Of a stretch of DNA of 64,000 bases, positions 8,919-17,216 are shown one piece after another. The notes below the pieces were generated by a model. The model had not been told where the DNA came from, ran no database searches, and was given only the letters and a program-made list of their open reading frames with translations. Source of the DNA: Candidatus Methylobacter oryzae (GTDB lineage Bacteria > Pseudomonadota > Gammaproteobacteria > Methylococcales > Methylomonadaceae); assembly GCF_003994235.2 (NCBI RefSeq), contig NZ_RYFG02000110.1, positions 20,194 to 84,193 of the forward strand. Reading direction: 5' to 3'. The stretch's first letter is position 1. Every line of letters starts with the position of its first letter. A program made the position numbers and the translations under genes.

Positions 8919-10757
8919 GTGAATTTAAGTCACAGCAAACCCTGGACGATCGAGCAGTCCGCGCAAACTTATGCGATTGACAACTGGGGACAAGGCTATT
9001 TTTCGATCAACGCCGACGGGCATGTCTCGGTAAAACCTTGCTCCGACAAAGACGTGGTGTTGGATTTGTATGAAATCGCCCAATCGCTAAACGACAAACA
9101 ACTATCCCTGCCGGTTCTGGTGCGCTTTACCGATATTTTAAAAGACCGCGTTAGCCAGCTATCCCGCGCATTCGAAAAAGCCTGCATCAATAACGATTAT
9201 AACGGCAGCTACACGCCGGTTTACCCGATCAAAGTCAACCAACAACGCAAAGTCGTCGAAGGCATACTGGCCGCCGACAACATTGGACTCGAAGCCGGCA
9301 GCAAACCGGAACTGCTGGCGATCATGGCGCTATCGAATCAAGGCGTAGTCGTCTGCAACGGCTATAAGGATCGCGCTTACATCCGGCTGGCGCTGATCGG
9401 CCTGAAAATGGGCCTGAACCTGCATCTGGTCATTGAAAAACCGCTGGAGCTGGAATTGATCATTGAGGAAGCGGCGCGGCTGAACGTCAAGCCGCAATTG
9501 GGCGTCCGCGTCCGTCTGTCCAGCATCAGTGCCGGCAAATGGCAAAACAGCGGCGGCGAAAAATCCAAATTCGGCTTCCATGCCTACGAAGTGCTGCAAC
9601 TGGTACAGCGCCTGAAACAAGTCGATATGCTCGATACCTTGAAGCTGATGCATTTCCATATGGGCTCGCAAATCGCCAACATTCACGACATCAAAGTCGC
9701 GTTGAGAGAAGCCGGGCAGTTTTACGTAGAACTGCACCGGCTGGGCGCTCAAATCAAAATCGTCGATGCCGGCGGCGGCTTGGGCGTCGATTACGACGGC
9801 AGCCATTCGCGCCGCGAATCGTCTATCAACTACAGCCTGGACGAATACGCGCAAAACATCGTGCGCAGCTTTGCCGACATTTGCGCCGAAAAACAGGTGC
9901 CGCAACCGGACATCATCACCGAGTCGGGCCGTGCACTGACCGCGCATCACGCGGTGCTGATTACCAACGTGACCGACATCGAATCAGTTTACACCAACCA
10001 CGACGCACTGCAAGCGCTGCCCGAGCCGCATAATCCGGTCGAGCATTACCACGACGCGCAATTCGACCTGGCCGAAGCCCGCGCCCGCTTTGCTCAAGAC
10101 AAACTAAGCCTGACCGAACTGGCCGAAGCGGAAAACAACTACGCGCTACTGTGCCGCCAACTCCAGGCCCGGCTAAATCCGAACAACCAAAGCGAAGCCG
10201 CGATCCTGAACGAGCTGAACGAAAAACTGGCCGACAAAGTGTTCTGCAATTTCTCGCTGTTCCAATCGATGCCCGACATTTGGGGCATCGACCAGATTTT
10301 CCCGATCATGCCGATTCACCGCCTCGGCGAACAACCCACGCGCCGTGCCGTAATCCAGGATTTGACCTGCGACTCCGACGGCCGCATCGACCAATACGTC
10401 GAAGGCCAGAACATCGAGCAAACGCTGCCGGTTCACGAAATCGACCGCGACCGGCCGTATTTGATCGGCTTTTTCATGCTCGGCGCGTATCAGGAAATAT
10501 TGGGAGACATGCACAACCTGTTCGGCGACACCCATTCGATCAACATAGAACTCGACGACCAGGGTTACCATTTTTACGACCTGCATGAAGGCGAACATGT
10601 CTCCGATTTGCTCGATTACGTGCATATCAATTGCGAAGACTTGAAAGCCGCCTACCGGGAGAAATTGGCACGCAGCGATTTAAGCGGACAGCAACGGCAG
10701 GAATATGAACAGGAACTGCTTTCGGGGTTGACGTCTTATACTTATTTGGAAAAATAA
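8919..10757 (+). CDS. speA: biosynthetic arginine decarboxylase
   Basis: 612 residues, near the usual ~630. PLP-dependent group IV decarboxylase making agmatine, the first step of the arginine route to putrescine. The PLP lysine sits in TPVYPIKVNQQRKVVE (~residue 101). FHMGSQIANI, DAGGGLGVDYDGS (phosphate loop) and ESGRALTAHHAVL follow, then a helical insert, and C-terminal VIQDLTCDSDGRID with the conserved Cys-Asp. The start is GTG at 8919 with GGAG 8 nt upstream; no upstream ATG fits. No agmatinase or agmatine deiminase is seen in this window, so the next step is encoded elsewhere. Confidence 0.96.
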   Translation: MNLSHSKPWTIEQSAQTYAIDNWGQGYFSINADGHVSVKPCSDKDVVLDLYEIAQSLNDKQLSLPVLVRFTDILKDRVSQLSRAFEKACINNDYNGSYTPVYPIKVNQQRKVVEGILAADNIGLEAGSKPELLAIMALSNQGVVVCNGYKDRAYIRLALIGLKMGLNLHLVIEKPLELELIIEEAARLNVKPQLGVRVRLSSISAGKWQNSGGEKSKFGFHAYEVLQLVQRLKQVDMLDTLKLMHFHMGSQIANIHDIKVALREAGQFYVELHRLGAQIKIVDAGGGLGVDYDGSHSRRESSINYSLDEYAQNIVRSFADICAEKQVPQPDIITESGRALTAHHAVLITNVTDIESVYTNHDALQALPEPHNPVEHYHDAQFDLAEARARFAQDKLSLTELAEAENNYALLCRQLQARLNPNNQSEAAILNELNEKLADKVFCNFSLFQSMPDIWGIDQIFPIMPIHRLGEQPTRRAVIQDLTCDSDGRIDQYVEGQNIEQTLPVHEIDRDRPYLIGFFMLGAYQEILGDMHNLFGDTHSINIELDDQGYHFYDLHEGEHVSDLLDYVHINCEDLKAAYREKLARSDLSGQQRQEYEQELLSGLTSYTYLEK

Positions 10758-10802
10758 CATTAGTTTTTACCACAGCCAGTTCAACTGTAAAGGAGAAAAC
10801 CT

Positions 10803-11066
10803 ATGACCACTTCCTATGTATTCGACACCTACGCCAAAACCGCCGAAGGCCGGAAAATACACTTCAACGTCGTGCTGGACGAGCAGGACCATCAAAAAGC
10901 GATAGCCTATGCCCAACACTGGCTGGCCGGCATTGATTTGGCCGATGCAGTGGTTACGCCGGAAAATTGTTTTTTCTACCACAGCCTCGAAGTCCCGGCC
11001 GATATGCGCGCCGAGATCGACAAGAACGGCTATGCGATTTATAAAATGGAAGGCTGTCCGAAATAA
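10803..11066 (+). CDS. DUF2024 family protein
   Basis: 87 residues starting MTTSYVFDTYAKTAEGRKIH, then HFNVVLDEQDHQKAIAYA and a C-terminal FYHSLEVPADMRAEIDKNGY. This matches the small DUF2024 alpha/beta family found in nitrifiers, methanotrophs and other proteobacteria, function unknown. The ribosome site AAAGGAG lies 7 nt before the ATG. It sits 45 bp after speA and 28 bp before a dehydrogenase gene on the same strand, so it may share their transcript. Confidence 0.75.
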   Translation: MTTSYVFDTYAKTAEGRKIHFNVVLDEQDHQKAIAYAQHWLAGIDLADAVVTPENCFFYHSLEVPADMRAEIDKNGYAIYKMEGCPK

Positions 11067-11094
11067 TAATAATCAAGCAAAGCAAGGAAACAAC

Positions 11095-11958
11095 ATGAAA
11101 ACAGGTATGATCGGCCTAGGCGCGATGGGCATCGGCATGGCCCGGAATATCGCCAAAGCCGGATATTTAACCGGTATTTACAACCGCACCGCAGCAAAGG
11201 CGCAAAGTCTGGCCGAAGAATTGAATGTGACCGCGTTCGATAGCCCGGCGCAGTTAGCTGCGAACGTCGACATCGTGCTGCTTTGCGTTTCCGCCGACCG
11301 GGACGTGCTGGAAGTCGTTAGCGCGATAGCCGAAGCCGTCAAGCCCGGCACTATCGTTGTCGACATGTCGACGGTCGGCAGCGATACCGCCAAGCAAGCG
11401 GCCGCTATCTTAGCCAGAAAACACGCGGCTTTTCTCGATGCGCCGGTATCCGGCGGCGTTGAGGGCGCCAAGAACGGCACGCTGGCGATGATGGTCGGCG
11501 GTAGTTTGGCAGTGCTGGAGCAAATCCGCCCGGTGCTGGAAACAATGACCCGCTGCATCATGCATATGGGCCCAACCGGTTCGGGCCAGGCCACGAAAGC
11601 GGTCAACCAGGTTATGGCGGCGGGCATCAACCAGGCCGTGACCGAAGCGCTGGCGTTTGCAAAAGCCCAGAACCTGACGCTGGACAAAGTCATCGAAGTG
11701 ATCTCCGGCGGCGCGGCCGGCAACTGGTTTTTGCAGCATCGCGGTCCGACGATGACACAAGGCACGTTCGCGCCCGGTTTTAAACTGGCGCTGCACCATA
11801 AAGACCTGATTATCTGCCAAAACATGGCGGCACAAAGCGGCGCTTCGACTACGCTGGTCGACATGACGATCGCCGATTATGAACGCTTAATGGCCGAAGG
11901 TTACGGCGATGAGGATATTTCGGCGCTCTATCGGTTAAAAACCGTCGATTCGGATTGA
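11095..11958 (+). CDS. NAD(P)-dependent beta-hydroxyacid dehydrogenase (3-hydroxyisobutyrate dehydrogenase family)
   Basis: 287 residues from the ATG at 11095 (AAGGAA 6 nt upstream); the open frame begins at 10909 inside DUF2024, but the Rossmann motif requires this start. GLGAMGIGMARNIAKAG (residues 6-22) is the dinucleotide site. DAPVSGGVEGAKNGTLAMMV is the family's substrate-binding motif, and KAVNQVMAAGINQAV holds the catalytic lysine. It could be 3-hydroxyisobutyrate dehydrogenase, tartronate-semialdehyde reductase or a glyoxylate/succinic semialdehyde reductase; sequence alone does not choose. It lies 50 bp before rubredoxin. Confidence 0.88.
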   Translation: MKTGMIGLGAMGIGMARNIAKAGYLTGIYNRTAAKAQSLAEELNVTAFDSPAQLAANVDIVLLCVSADRDVLEVVSAIAEAVKPGTIVVDMSTVGSDTAKQAAAILARKHAAFLDAPVSGGVEGAKNGTLAMMVGGSLAVLEQIRPVLETMTRCIMHMGPTGSGQATKAVNQVMAAGINQAVTEALAFAKAQNLTLDKVIEVISGGAAGNWFLQHRGPTMTQGTFAPGFKLALHHKDLIICQNMAAQSGASTTLVDMTIADYERLMAEGYGDEDISALYRLKTVDSD

Positions 11959-12008
11959 AGGACCTGTTAAAGTCGAGCCTGAGATAAACTTTCAATCGAG
12001 GAATAACT

Positions 12009-12179
12009 ATGTCTGATTTTAAAAAATACCAGTGCACTATTTGCGGCCATATCTACGATGAAGCGGAAGGCGACCCGGATACCGGTATTGCGCCCGGCAC
12101 GCGCTGGGAAGATATTCCCGACACTTGGCGTTGCCCGGAATGCGGCGCCGAAAAAAGCGCTTACGACTTAATGCCGTAA
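12009..12179 (+). CDS. rubredoxin
   Basis: 56 residues, translated by hand. Two iron-binding motifs, [16 protein letters not shown] and [13 protein letters not shown], give the four Cys that hold one Fe. The linker has the standard [20 protein letters not shown]. It transfers single electrons, typically to alkane hydroxylases or oxygen-scavenging enzymes. The ATG at 12009 has GAGGAA upstream. It ends 3 bp before the reductase start, so reductase and rubredoxin are translated from one message. Confidence 0.96.
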   Translation: MSDFKKYQCTICGHIYDEAEGDPDTGIAPGTRWEDIPDTWRCPECGAEKSAYDLMP

Positions 12180-12182
12180 ACG

Positions 12183-13184
12183 ATGCGGATCGTCATTATC
12201 GGCTCCGGCGTGGCCGGTGTCAGCTTTGCCGAAAAATACCGCGCGCTGTCGCCCGGCGACGACATCACGCTGCTGACCTGGGAACAAGACGGCTATTATT
12301 CGCGGCCGCTGCTGTCCCGCGGCTTTACCCAGCCTCAAATCGAACAATCGATCATCCTGAAACCTTTCGAGCAGCTGCGCGAGAATAACATTGATGTACA
12401 TTGCGGCGTCGAAGTCACGGCCATTAACCGTGCCGATAAAACCGTTGTCTGCCAGGAACAAACGCTGCATTACGACAAGCTGATCCTGGCGCAAGGTTCG
12501 GCCGCGTTTATACCGCCGCCGTACAGGCCGTACCGGGAACTGTTTTTCTGCTTGAACAGCCTGGCCGACTTGAAAGCGTTGCGCCGGTTCCGGCAAACAC
12601 TGCTGGAACAAAACCGGCGGCCCGATTGGGCGATTGTCGGCGGCGGGCTGATAGGCTGCGAAGTGGCGTCCGACCTGGCGGTGGCAGGCGACAAGGTCAC
12701 CCTGTGCCATGCGACGGATCGCTTGATGGAGCGGCAGTTGACGCCGGACGATTCGGCGATGTTGCGGCAAGTGTTGCAGGATTCCGGCGTCAACGTGCTG
12801 CTGAACCAGAACGTGCAGGAGTTTTCGAGGCAAGGCGAAAAAGTCGGCGTAAAAACCGGCACAACCGCCGAATTCGACGGACTGATCGTCGCCTGCGGCT
12901 TCAAACCGCGTATCGAACTGGCCGCGCAAGCCGGTTTGGAAACGGGCCGGGGCATCAAAGTAAACGGGCAATTGCAAACCAGCGACGAATCCGTTTATGC
13001 GTTGGGCGATGTCGCCGAACTGCCGGATGGGAAGCTGTATGCGTTTATATTGCCGATACGCAACCAGGCTTTATGGCTGGCCGAATTCTTGGCCGGGCAA
13101 AAACAATATGTTTGGACGCCGCCGGTTTTTACGACCAAAGCCAAAGTGCACGGCTTTAATGCTACTCATCCTTATAATGTTTGA
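12183..13184 (+). CDS. rubredoxin-NAD(+) reductase-like FAD oxidoreductase, short C-terminus
   Basis: 333 residues. FAD motif IVIIGSGVAGVSFAEKYR at the start, NAD motif WAIVGGGLIGCEVASDLAVAG (~145-165), and the second FAD motif SVYALGDVAEL (~275). Pairing with rubredoxin 3 bp upstream makes rubredoxin reductase the best call; it would pass electrons from NADH. RubB-type homologues usually run to ~380 residues. This one ends soon after FTTKAKVHGF, about 40-50 residues short, and the next sequence is a palindromic repeat at 13231. Either a short family form or a real C-terminal truncation is possible. Confidence 0.85.
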   Translation: MRIVIIGSGVAGVSFAEKYRALSPGDDITLLTWEQDGYYSRPLLSRGFTQPQIEQSIILKPFEQLRENNIDVHCGVEVTAINRADKTVVCQEQTLHYDKLILAQGSAAFIPPPYRPYRELFFCLNSLADLKALRRFRQTLLEQNRRPDWAIVGGGLIGCEVASDLAVAGDKVTLCHATDRLMERQLTPDDSAMLRQVLQDSGVNVLLNQNVQEFSRQGEKVGVKTGTTAEFDGLIVACGFKPRIELAAQAGLETGRGIKVNGQLQTSDESVYALGDVAELPDGKLYAFILPIRNQALWLAEFLAGQKQYVWTPPVFTTKAKVHGFNATHPYNV

Positions 13185-13230
13185 TACAACTATGCAATGC
13201 GTACGAAATAACTTATACAAGTTGCTAATA

Positions 13231-13326
13231 GCCGGAGTGCAGGCTTCGCCTGCATGGATGCTGGCGAGGGGCGAGAGCAGGAGCGGAAGCTTCGCCTGCA
13301 AGCGCAAGCGAAGCTTGCACTCCGGC
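13231..13326. repeat. nested palindromic repeat, family 3
   Basis: Outer arms GCCGGAGTGCA at 13231 and TGCACTCCGGC at 13316; inner hairpins CAGGCTTCGCCTG and AAGCTTCGC...GCGAAGCTT. A shorter relative (GCCGGAGCGCAAGC...GCTTGCATTCCG) lies at 46897. Placed between the rubredoxin reductase and bluB. It could act as a bidirectional terminator, but has no T-run. Confidence 0.8.
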
Positions 13327-13409
13327 GGCAAACATAGGGCGCGAGTTTGTTCAAACTATTTCATACTCATTCCTAAGCGGAAAAACACTTTTGCCCTTCG
13401 CCTATACCA

Positions 13410-14063
13410 ATGAGCCAAAATAGATATTCCGACGCCGAATGCGCCGCGGTCTATCGCGCCATTTACGAGCGCCGCGATATGCGCCATTTTCTGCCCGCCC
13501 CTATCGATCCCGAGCTGCTGTTGCGCCTGCTTGATGCCGCGCACCACGCGCCCAGCGTCGGATTCATGCAGCCGTGGCGGTTTATGCGCATCAGTTGCCC
13601 GGAGCTTCGCAAAGCCATCCATGCCTTGGTCGAGCAGGAACGCCTGCTGACCGCCAAAGCGTTGGACGAGCGCGAAGACGAGTTTATGAAGCTGAAAGTG
13701 GAAGGCATACTGGAATGCCCGGAAGTGCTGGTTGCGGCCTTGTGCGAGCAACGGCAGCAGTATATATTCGGCCGCCGCACGTTGCCGGAAATGGATTTGG
13801 CATCCTTGGCCTGTGCGATACAAAACATGTGGCTCGCGGCACGGGCGGAAGGCATCGGCCTGGGCTGGGTGTCGATGTTCGAACCGGAAACCCTGAAAAC
13901 CTTGTTAAACATGCCCGAAGACAGCCGGCCGTTCGCGGTTTTATGTCTCGGCCATGTCGATAAATTCTACGACAAACCAATGCTGGAACAAGAGCAATGG
14001 GAGGTTCGCAGAAACCTTAACGATTTATTATTCGAAAACACCTGGAATACGCCGTGCCGCTAA
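13410..14063 (+). CDS. bluB: 5,6-dimethylbenzimidazole synthase BluB
   Basis: 217 residues. Flavin-destructase of the nitroreductase fold that turns FMNH2 and O2 into DMB, the lower ligand of cobalamin. Family features: AIYERRDMRHFLPAPID at ~14-30, LDAAHHAPSVGFMQPWRFM (FMN contact), LASLACAIQNMWLAARAEGIGLGWVSM and the ending PFAVLCLGHV. It starts the cobalamin run and overlaps cobT by 10 nt, so the enzyme that makes DMB is translationally linked to the one that activates it. The need for O2 fits an aerobe. Confidence 0.95.
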   Translation: MSQNRYSDAECAAVYRAIYERRDMRHFLPAPIDPELLLRLLDAAHHAPSVGFMQPWRFMRISCPELRKAIHALVEQERLLTAKALDEREDEFMKLKVEGILECPEVLVAALCEQRQQYIFGRRTLPEMDLASLACAIQNMWLAARAEGIGLGWVSMFEPETLKTLLNMPEDSRPFAVLCLGHVDKFYDKPMLEQEQWEVRRNLNDLLFENTWNTPCR

Positions 14064-15088
14064 ATTTTGTCATTCCCCCGCTAAACTCAAAGCTAAGCGC
14101 CGCCTTACAAACCAAAATCGACCAAAAAACCAAGCCGCAAGGTTCGTTAGGCCAATTGGAATCGCTGGCATTAAAAATAGGCTTATGCCAAAACAGCCTG
14201 ACGCCGAATTTAAGTAAACCGTGCATGCTGATTTTTGCCGGCGACCACGGCATTGTCGAAGCCGGCGTCAGTGCCTATCCGCAAACCGTTACCGCGCAAA
14301 TGGTCGCCAACTTTCTGGCCGGTGGCGCGGCAATCAGCGTTTTTGCGAAACAGCATGGCATCGATTTGTTGGTTGTCGATGCCGGAGTCAACGCCGACTT
14401 GAGCAACCATCCCAAGCTGATTGATGCAAAAATCGCCAAAAGCACGAAGAATTTTTTAACCGATCCTGCGATGACGGCCGAAGAATGCATCAAAGCCTTG
14501 CAAGCCGGAGCGGACCTGGTTGCGCGCCAACATCAAGCCGGTTGCAACTGCATCGGCTTCGGCGAAATGGGCATCGGCAACACCTCGTCCGCCGCGATGC
14601 TGATGCATCGTTTAACCGGCTTGTCGTTAGTGCGTTGCGTGGGCCGCGGCACCGGTTTAAATGACGGGCAGTTGCAGCATAAGGTCACGCTATTGCAACG
14701 GGCAGCGACAAAACATAAAGATGTAACCGAACCATTATCCGTACTTGCCACGTTCGGCGGTTTCGAAATTGCGATGATGGTCGGCGCGTATCTGAAGGCT
14801 GCCGAATTGGGCATGTTGATTTTAGTCGATGGCTTTATTGCCGGTGCCGCGCTGCTGGTTGCGCATAAGCTGTATCCCCATGTGCTGGATTATTGCGTAT
14901 TCAGCCATGTTTCCAACGAACAGGGCCATCAGTCTTTACTGCAACAGTTCAATGCAAAACCGCTGCTGAACCTGGAACTGCGCCTCGGCGAAGGTTCCGG
15001 CATTGCCATTGCGTATCCGCTGCTGCAATCGGCTGTTATGTTTTTAAACGAGATGGCTACGTTTGCTGAGGCAGGGGTTGATTGTTAA
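14054..15088 (+). CDS. cobT: nicotinate-nucleotide--dimethylbenzimidazole phosphoribosyltransferase
   Basis: 344 residues, GTG start at 14054 inside the end of bluB. It transfers phosphoribose from nicotinate mononucleotide to DMB, giving alpha-ribazole phosphate. Diagnostic stretches: KPQGSLGQLE, IFAGDHGIVEAGVSAYPQ with the family His, GGAAISVFA, FGEMGIGNTSSAAM, GRGTGLNDGQL, and the end RLGEGSGIAIAYPLLQSA with the catalytic Glu. The stop codon lies inside repeat copy B, so the repeat inserted flush with the gene end or supplied the stop. Confidence 0.96.
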   Translation: MPLNFVIPPLNSKLSAALQTKIDQKTKPQGSLGQLESLALKIGLCQNSLTPNLSKPCMLIFAGDHGIVEAGVSAYPQTVTAQMVANFLAGGAAISVFAKQHGIDLLVVDAGVNADLSNHPKLIDAKIAKSTKNFLTDPAMTAEECIKALQAGADLVARQHQAGCNCIGFGEMGIGNTSSAAMLMHRLTGLSLVRCVGRGTGLNDGQLQHKVTLLQRAATKHKDVTEPLSVLATFGGFEIAMMVGAYLKAAELGMLILVDGFIAGAALLVAHKLYPHVLDYCVFSHVSNEQGHQSLLQQFNAKPLLNLELRLGEGSGIAIAYPLLQSAVMFLNEMATFAEAGVDC

Positions 15089-15143
15089 AGCTGAGTTGAG
15101 CAGCTTTGTCTGCTCAAACGAAAATTACGCCCTCTGGATATAA
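15086..15143 (-). repeat. dispersed palindromic repeat, family 1, copy B (inverted)
   Basis: Read on the minus strand it is TTATATCCAGAGGGCGTAAT, TTTCGTTTGAGCAGAC, AAAGCTGCTCAACTCAGC. It starts at the cobT stop codon and abuts the 22-bp hairpin at 15144. Confidence 0.8.
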
Positions 15144-15194
15144 AAAGCAGGTGAAAGATTCAAGGTTTTTTACCTTGAATCTTTCACCTGCTTT
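15144..15194 (+). terminator. long perfect hairpin after cobT
   Basis: Arms of 22 bp, 15144-15165 and 15173-15194, are perfect complements (AAAGCAGGTGAAAGATTCAA GG and its reverse), with a 7-nt T-rich loop. It is followed by TTTAAAATC, not a long T-run. It can serve as a terminator in both directions, but 22 perfect pairs is unusually long and may instead be a small mobile palindrome. Confidence 0.65.
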
Positions 15195-15265
15195 AAAATC
15201 ATTTATCTTGTTCCCATATGCATTTAGGGACAACAAAACTCTTTAAAACTTCCGGAGACACAACC

Positions 15266-15478
15266 ATGCCTAACAGCCAAGAGCTTTACCAACAGATTAG
15301 CCATTTACCGTCACTGGAGAAATTACGCTTAGCGGAATTATTACTTGCCGATTTAGATACGCCCAATCCTGAAATCGATGCTATCTGGCGCGAGGAAGCG
15401 CAAAAAAGATGGCAAGCCTATACAGCGGGTGAGTTAGAAACCGTAAGCTATGAAACGGTTATGCAAAAATATAAATGA
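15266..15478 (+). CDS. addiction-module antitoxin (putative addiction module component family)
   Basis: 70 residues from the ATG at 15266, with GGAG 8 nt upstream; the earlier in-frame start at 15218 has no ribosome site. The pattern LPSLEKLRLAELLLADLD followed by IDAIWREEAQKRWQAY and a C-terminal helix fits the Unstab_antitox family paired with ParE/RelE toxins. The stop overlaps the toxin start (ATGA at 15475-15478), the usual coupling. The partner toxin is broken (next entry), so this antitoxin is probably an orphan. Confidence 0.82.
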   Translation: MPNSQELYQQISHLPSLEKLRLAELLLADLDTPNPEIDAIWREEAQKRWQAYTAGELETVSYETVMQKYK

Positions 15479-15766
15479 AAATTGAATTTCTTAAAGCCGC
15501 ACAAACTGAGCTGAATTAGGCTTTTGAGTGGTATGAAACCCAACAGAAAAATTTAGGAGTGCAGTTTTTAAATGAATTCGATGCGGTAATCAGGAGAATT
15601 ATCAGCTATGCCGAATCTTAATATATTAATTGAGAAAAATATAAGACGTTGTTTAGTTAAACGTTTTCCCTATGGAATCTTATATGGCATAGATGCCGAT
15701 AAAATTGTTGTTATCGCTGTGGCGCACTTACATCGAAAACCCGATTATTGGATAGGTAGGGCATAA
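15475..15766 (+). pseudogene. ParE/RelE-type toxin, inactivated
   Basis: Begins MKIEFLKAAQTELN, meets a TAG at 15517-15519 where family members have Glu (LNxAFEWYE), then runs AFEWYETQQKNLGVQFLNEF. A one-base frameshift near 15618 is needed to read on into IEKNIRRCLVKRFPYGILYG, IDADKIVVIAVAHLHRKPDY and WIGRA. The C-terminal sequence is otherwise well kept, so decay looks recent. One stop plus one frameshift means no functional toxin unless there is recoding. Confidence 0.88.
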
Positions 15767-15771
15767 CAGCG

Positions 15772-16668
15772 ATGCCCAATATAGAACTATTCTTTCTAGC
15801 CCTCAGCTTCTACACTCGACTGCCGGGGATGGCGGCCGAGACTGCTTCAGGCAGTCCCCGGCATTTCCTCCATCCATGGAGGTCAGAAGTGTCGCAAGCG
15901 GTACGACTGCCAGGGACGCAGGAGGTAGAGCAACGCAGGAGCAGTTGCCGAGGGAACCGATGCGACCGACTGCCCCACCCTCAATCCTTGGATTACTCAC
16001 AGTTGCCTCGGGCAGTGATCTGTTTGCCCTTGGTCGGCTGGCTGGTTGGCGCCGCCGCCGCGCTAAGCTTTTACTTAGCCGATTTAGCCTGGCCGCAAAC
16101 TACGGCGGCAATCCTGGCGCTGGTTGCCGGCATTTTGATGACCGGCGCATTGCATGAAGACGGCTTTGCCGACGTCTGCGACGGCTTCGGCGGCGGCATG
16201 AATAAGCAGCGCATACTGGCGATCATGAAAGATTCCCATATTGGGGTTTACGGCGTTCTCGGCCTGTTATTGATGCTGTCATTGAAAATCAGCGCACTAA
16301 CTGCGATACCGGCCGCCGCGGTACCGTTAGCCTTGATCGCCGGACACAGCCTCAGCCGTTTATCGCCGTTATGGCTGATGTGGCGTTATAATTATGCGCG
16401 TGACAATGACAGCAAAGCCTCAGGAGCGGTTTATAAGCCCAATCTTCAAGAACTGGCTTTTGCTACCGTCATCGCCTTGTTGCCGCTGGCGCTGTTACCG
16501 ATGTTATGCGCGCTCGCAATCATTCCCGTACTGCTTGCAATCCTGCTGCTGGGACATTATTTTTACCGCCATATCGGCGGCTATACCGGCGATTGTCTAG
16601 GCGCAAGCCAGCAAGTTGCCGAAACTGTTTTTTATTTAAGCGTGAATGCGTTATGGATATTTATTTAA
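15772..16668 (+). CDS. cobS: cobalamin synthase (adenosylcobinamide-GDP ribazoletransferase) with in-frame repeat insertion
   Basis: 298 residues against ~245-250 normally. An integral membrane enzyme that joins adenosylcobinamide-GDP and alpha-ribazole. Family motifs: LFFLALSFYTRLP (1-18), LPRAVICLPLVGWLVGAAAA, MTGALHEDGFADVCDGFGGG with the catalytic acidic residues, MKDSHIGVYG, and HIGGYTGDCLGA near the end. Between TRLP and HPQSLDYSQLP lie 50 extra residues (Arg-, Gln- and Ser-rich, no family match), encoded by a 150-bp element listed below. No stop is introduced, so the protein should be made with a hydrophilic loop after the first membrane helix. It overlaps cobC by 16 nt. Confidence 0.9.
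   Translation: MPNIELFFLALSFYTRLPGMAAETASGSPRHFLHPWRSEVSQAVRLPGTQEVEQRRSSCRGNRCDRLPHPQSLDYSQLPRAVICLPLVGWLVGAAAALSFYLADLAWPQTTAAILALVAGILMTGALHEDGFADVCDGFGGGMNKQRILAIMKDSHIGVYGVLGLLLMLSLKISALTAIPAAAVPLALIAGHSLSRLSPLWLMWRYNYARDNDSKASGAVYKPNLQELAFATVIALLPLALLPMLCALAIIPVLLAILLLGHYFYRHIGGYTGDCLGASQQVAETVFYLSVNALWIFI
15817..15974. repeat. 150-bp element inserted in frame in cobS, with 8-bp direct repeats
   Basis: The 8-bp word CGACTGCC flanks the insert (15817-15824 and 15967-15974), giving a 150-bp unit of exactly 50 codons. It starts with a hairpin TGCCGGGGA (15821) / TCCCCGGCA (15855), followed by imperfect repeats around GACTGCCAGGGACGCAGGAG and AACGCAGGAGCAGTTGCC. There is no stop in the cobS frame. 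It looks like a small repeat or MITE-like element with target duplication. Confidence 0.75.
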
Positions 16669-17216
16669 TTCGCCACACCCAGACGGCTACCGATACCGGC
16701 GTGTGCTACGGACAAAGCAATGTGGCCCTGGCCGATAGTTTTCCTGACGAGATGGCTAATCTGCACGACAAGCTGCCCGAATTTAACGAGGACTGTAAAG
16801 TTTACAGCAGCCCGTTAACCCGGTGCCTGCAATTGGCCGAGACGTTCTCGGATACGGTAAGCACCGATCCGCGGCTTCAGGAGCTTGATTTCGGCGCTTG
16901 GGAAGGCAAGCGTTTCGACCAGATCGAAGCCGATGCGTTACAGCATTGGATGAATAATTTTGTGACCGCCGCGCCGCCGAACGGCGAGAATTTTGAAGAT
17001 TTGTACCGGCGTGCAGGCGAGTTTTGGCAGGATTTATTAGCCACCGGTGCCGAACAGGTCTTGGTCATCACTCATGCCGGCGTTATCCGCGCCTTGTTGG
17101 CGCGCGCTTTAAACCTGCCGCTAGCCAATTCGTTCCAATTGCGGATAGATTCGGGCTCCGTGCATAAACTGCGGCAAGCCGACAATTATCTTTACGTCGA
17201 ATACATCAACTTATAA
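16653..17216 (+). CDS. cobC: alpha-ribazole phosphatase (histidine phosphatase family)
   Basis: 187 residues from the ATG at 16653, which lies inside the end of cobS. It removes the phosphate from alpha-ribazole-5'-phosphate. Motif IYLIRHTQTATDTGVCYGQ has the catalytic RHT, YSSPLTRCLQLAETF has the second Arg, LDFGAWEGKRFDQI has the acid, and LVITHAGVIRALLA the second His. These are all standard for the phosphoglycerate mutase-like superfamily. Cobalamin context makes CobC the specific call. Confidence 0.92.
   Translation: MDIYLIRHTQTATDTGVCYGQSNVALADSFPDEMANLHDKLPEFNEDCKVYSSPLTRCLQLAETFSDTVSTDPRLQELDFGAWEGKRFDQIEADALQHWMNNFVTAAPPNGENFEDLYRRAGEFWQDLLATGAEQVLVITHAGVIRALLARALNLPLANSFQLRIDSGSVHKLRQADNYLYVEYINL

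Noticed and set aside
13185..13409. Cobalamin riboswitch upstream of bluB
   Set aside because: No B12-box-like sequence (GCCACTG) was found; the gap is filled by a palindromic repeat.
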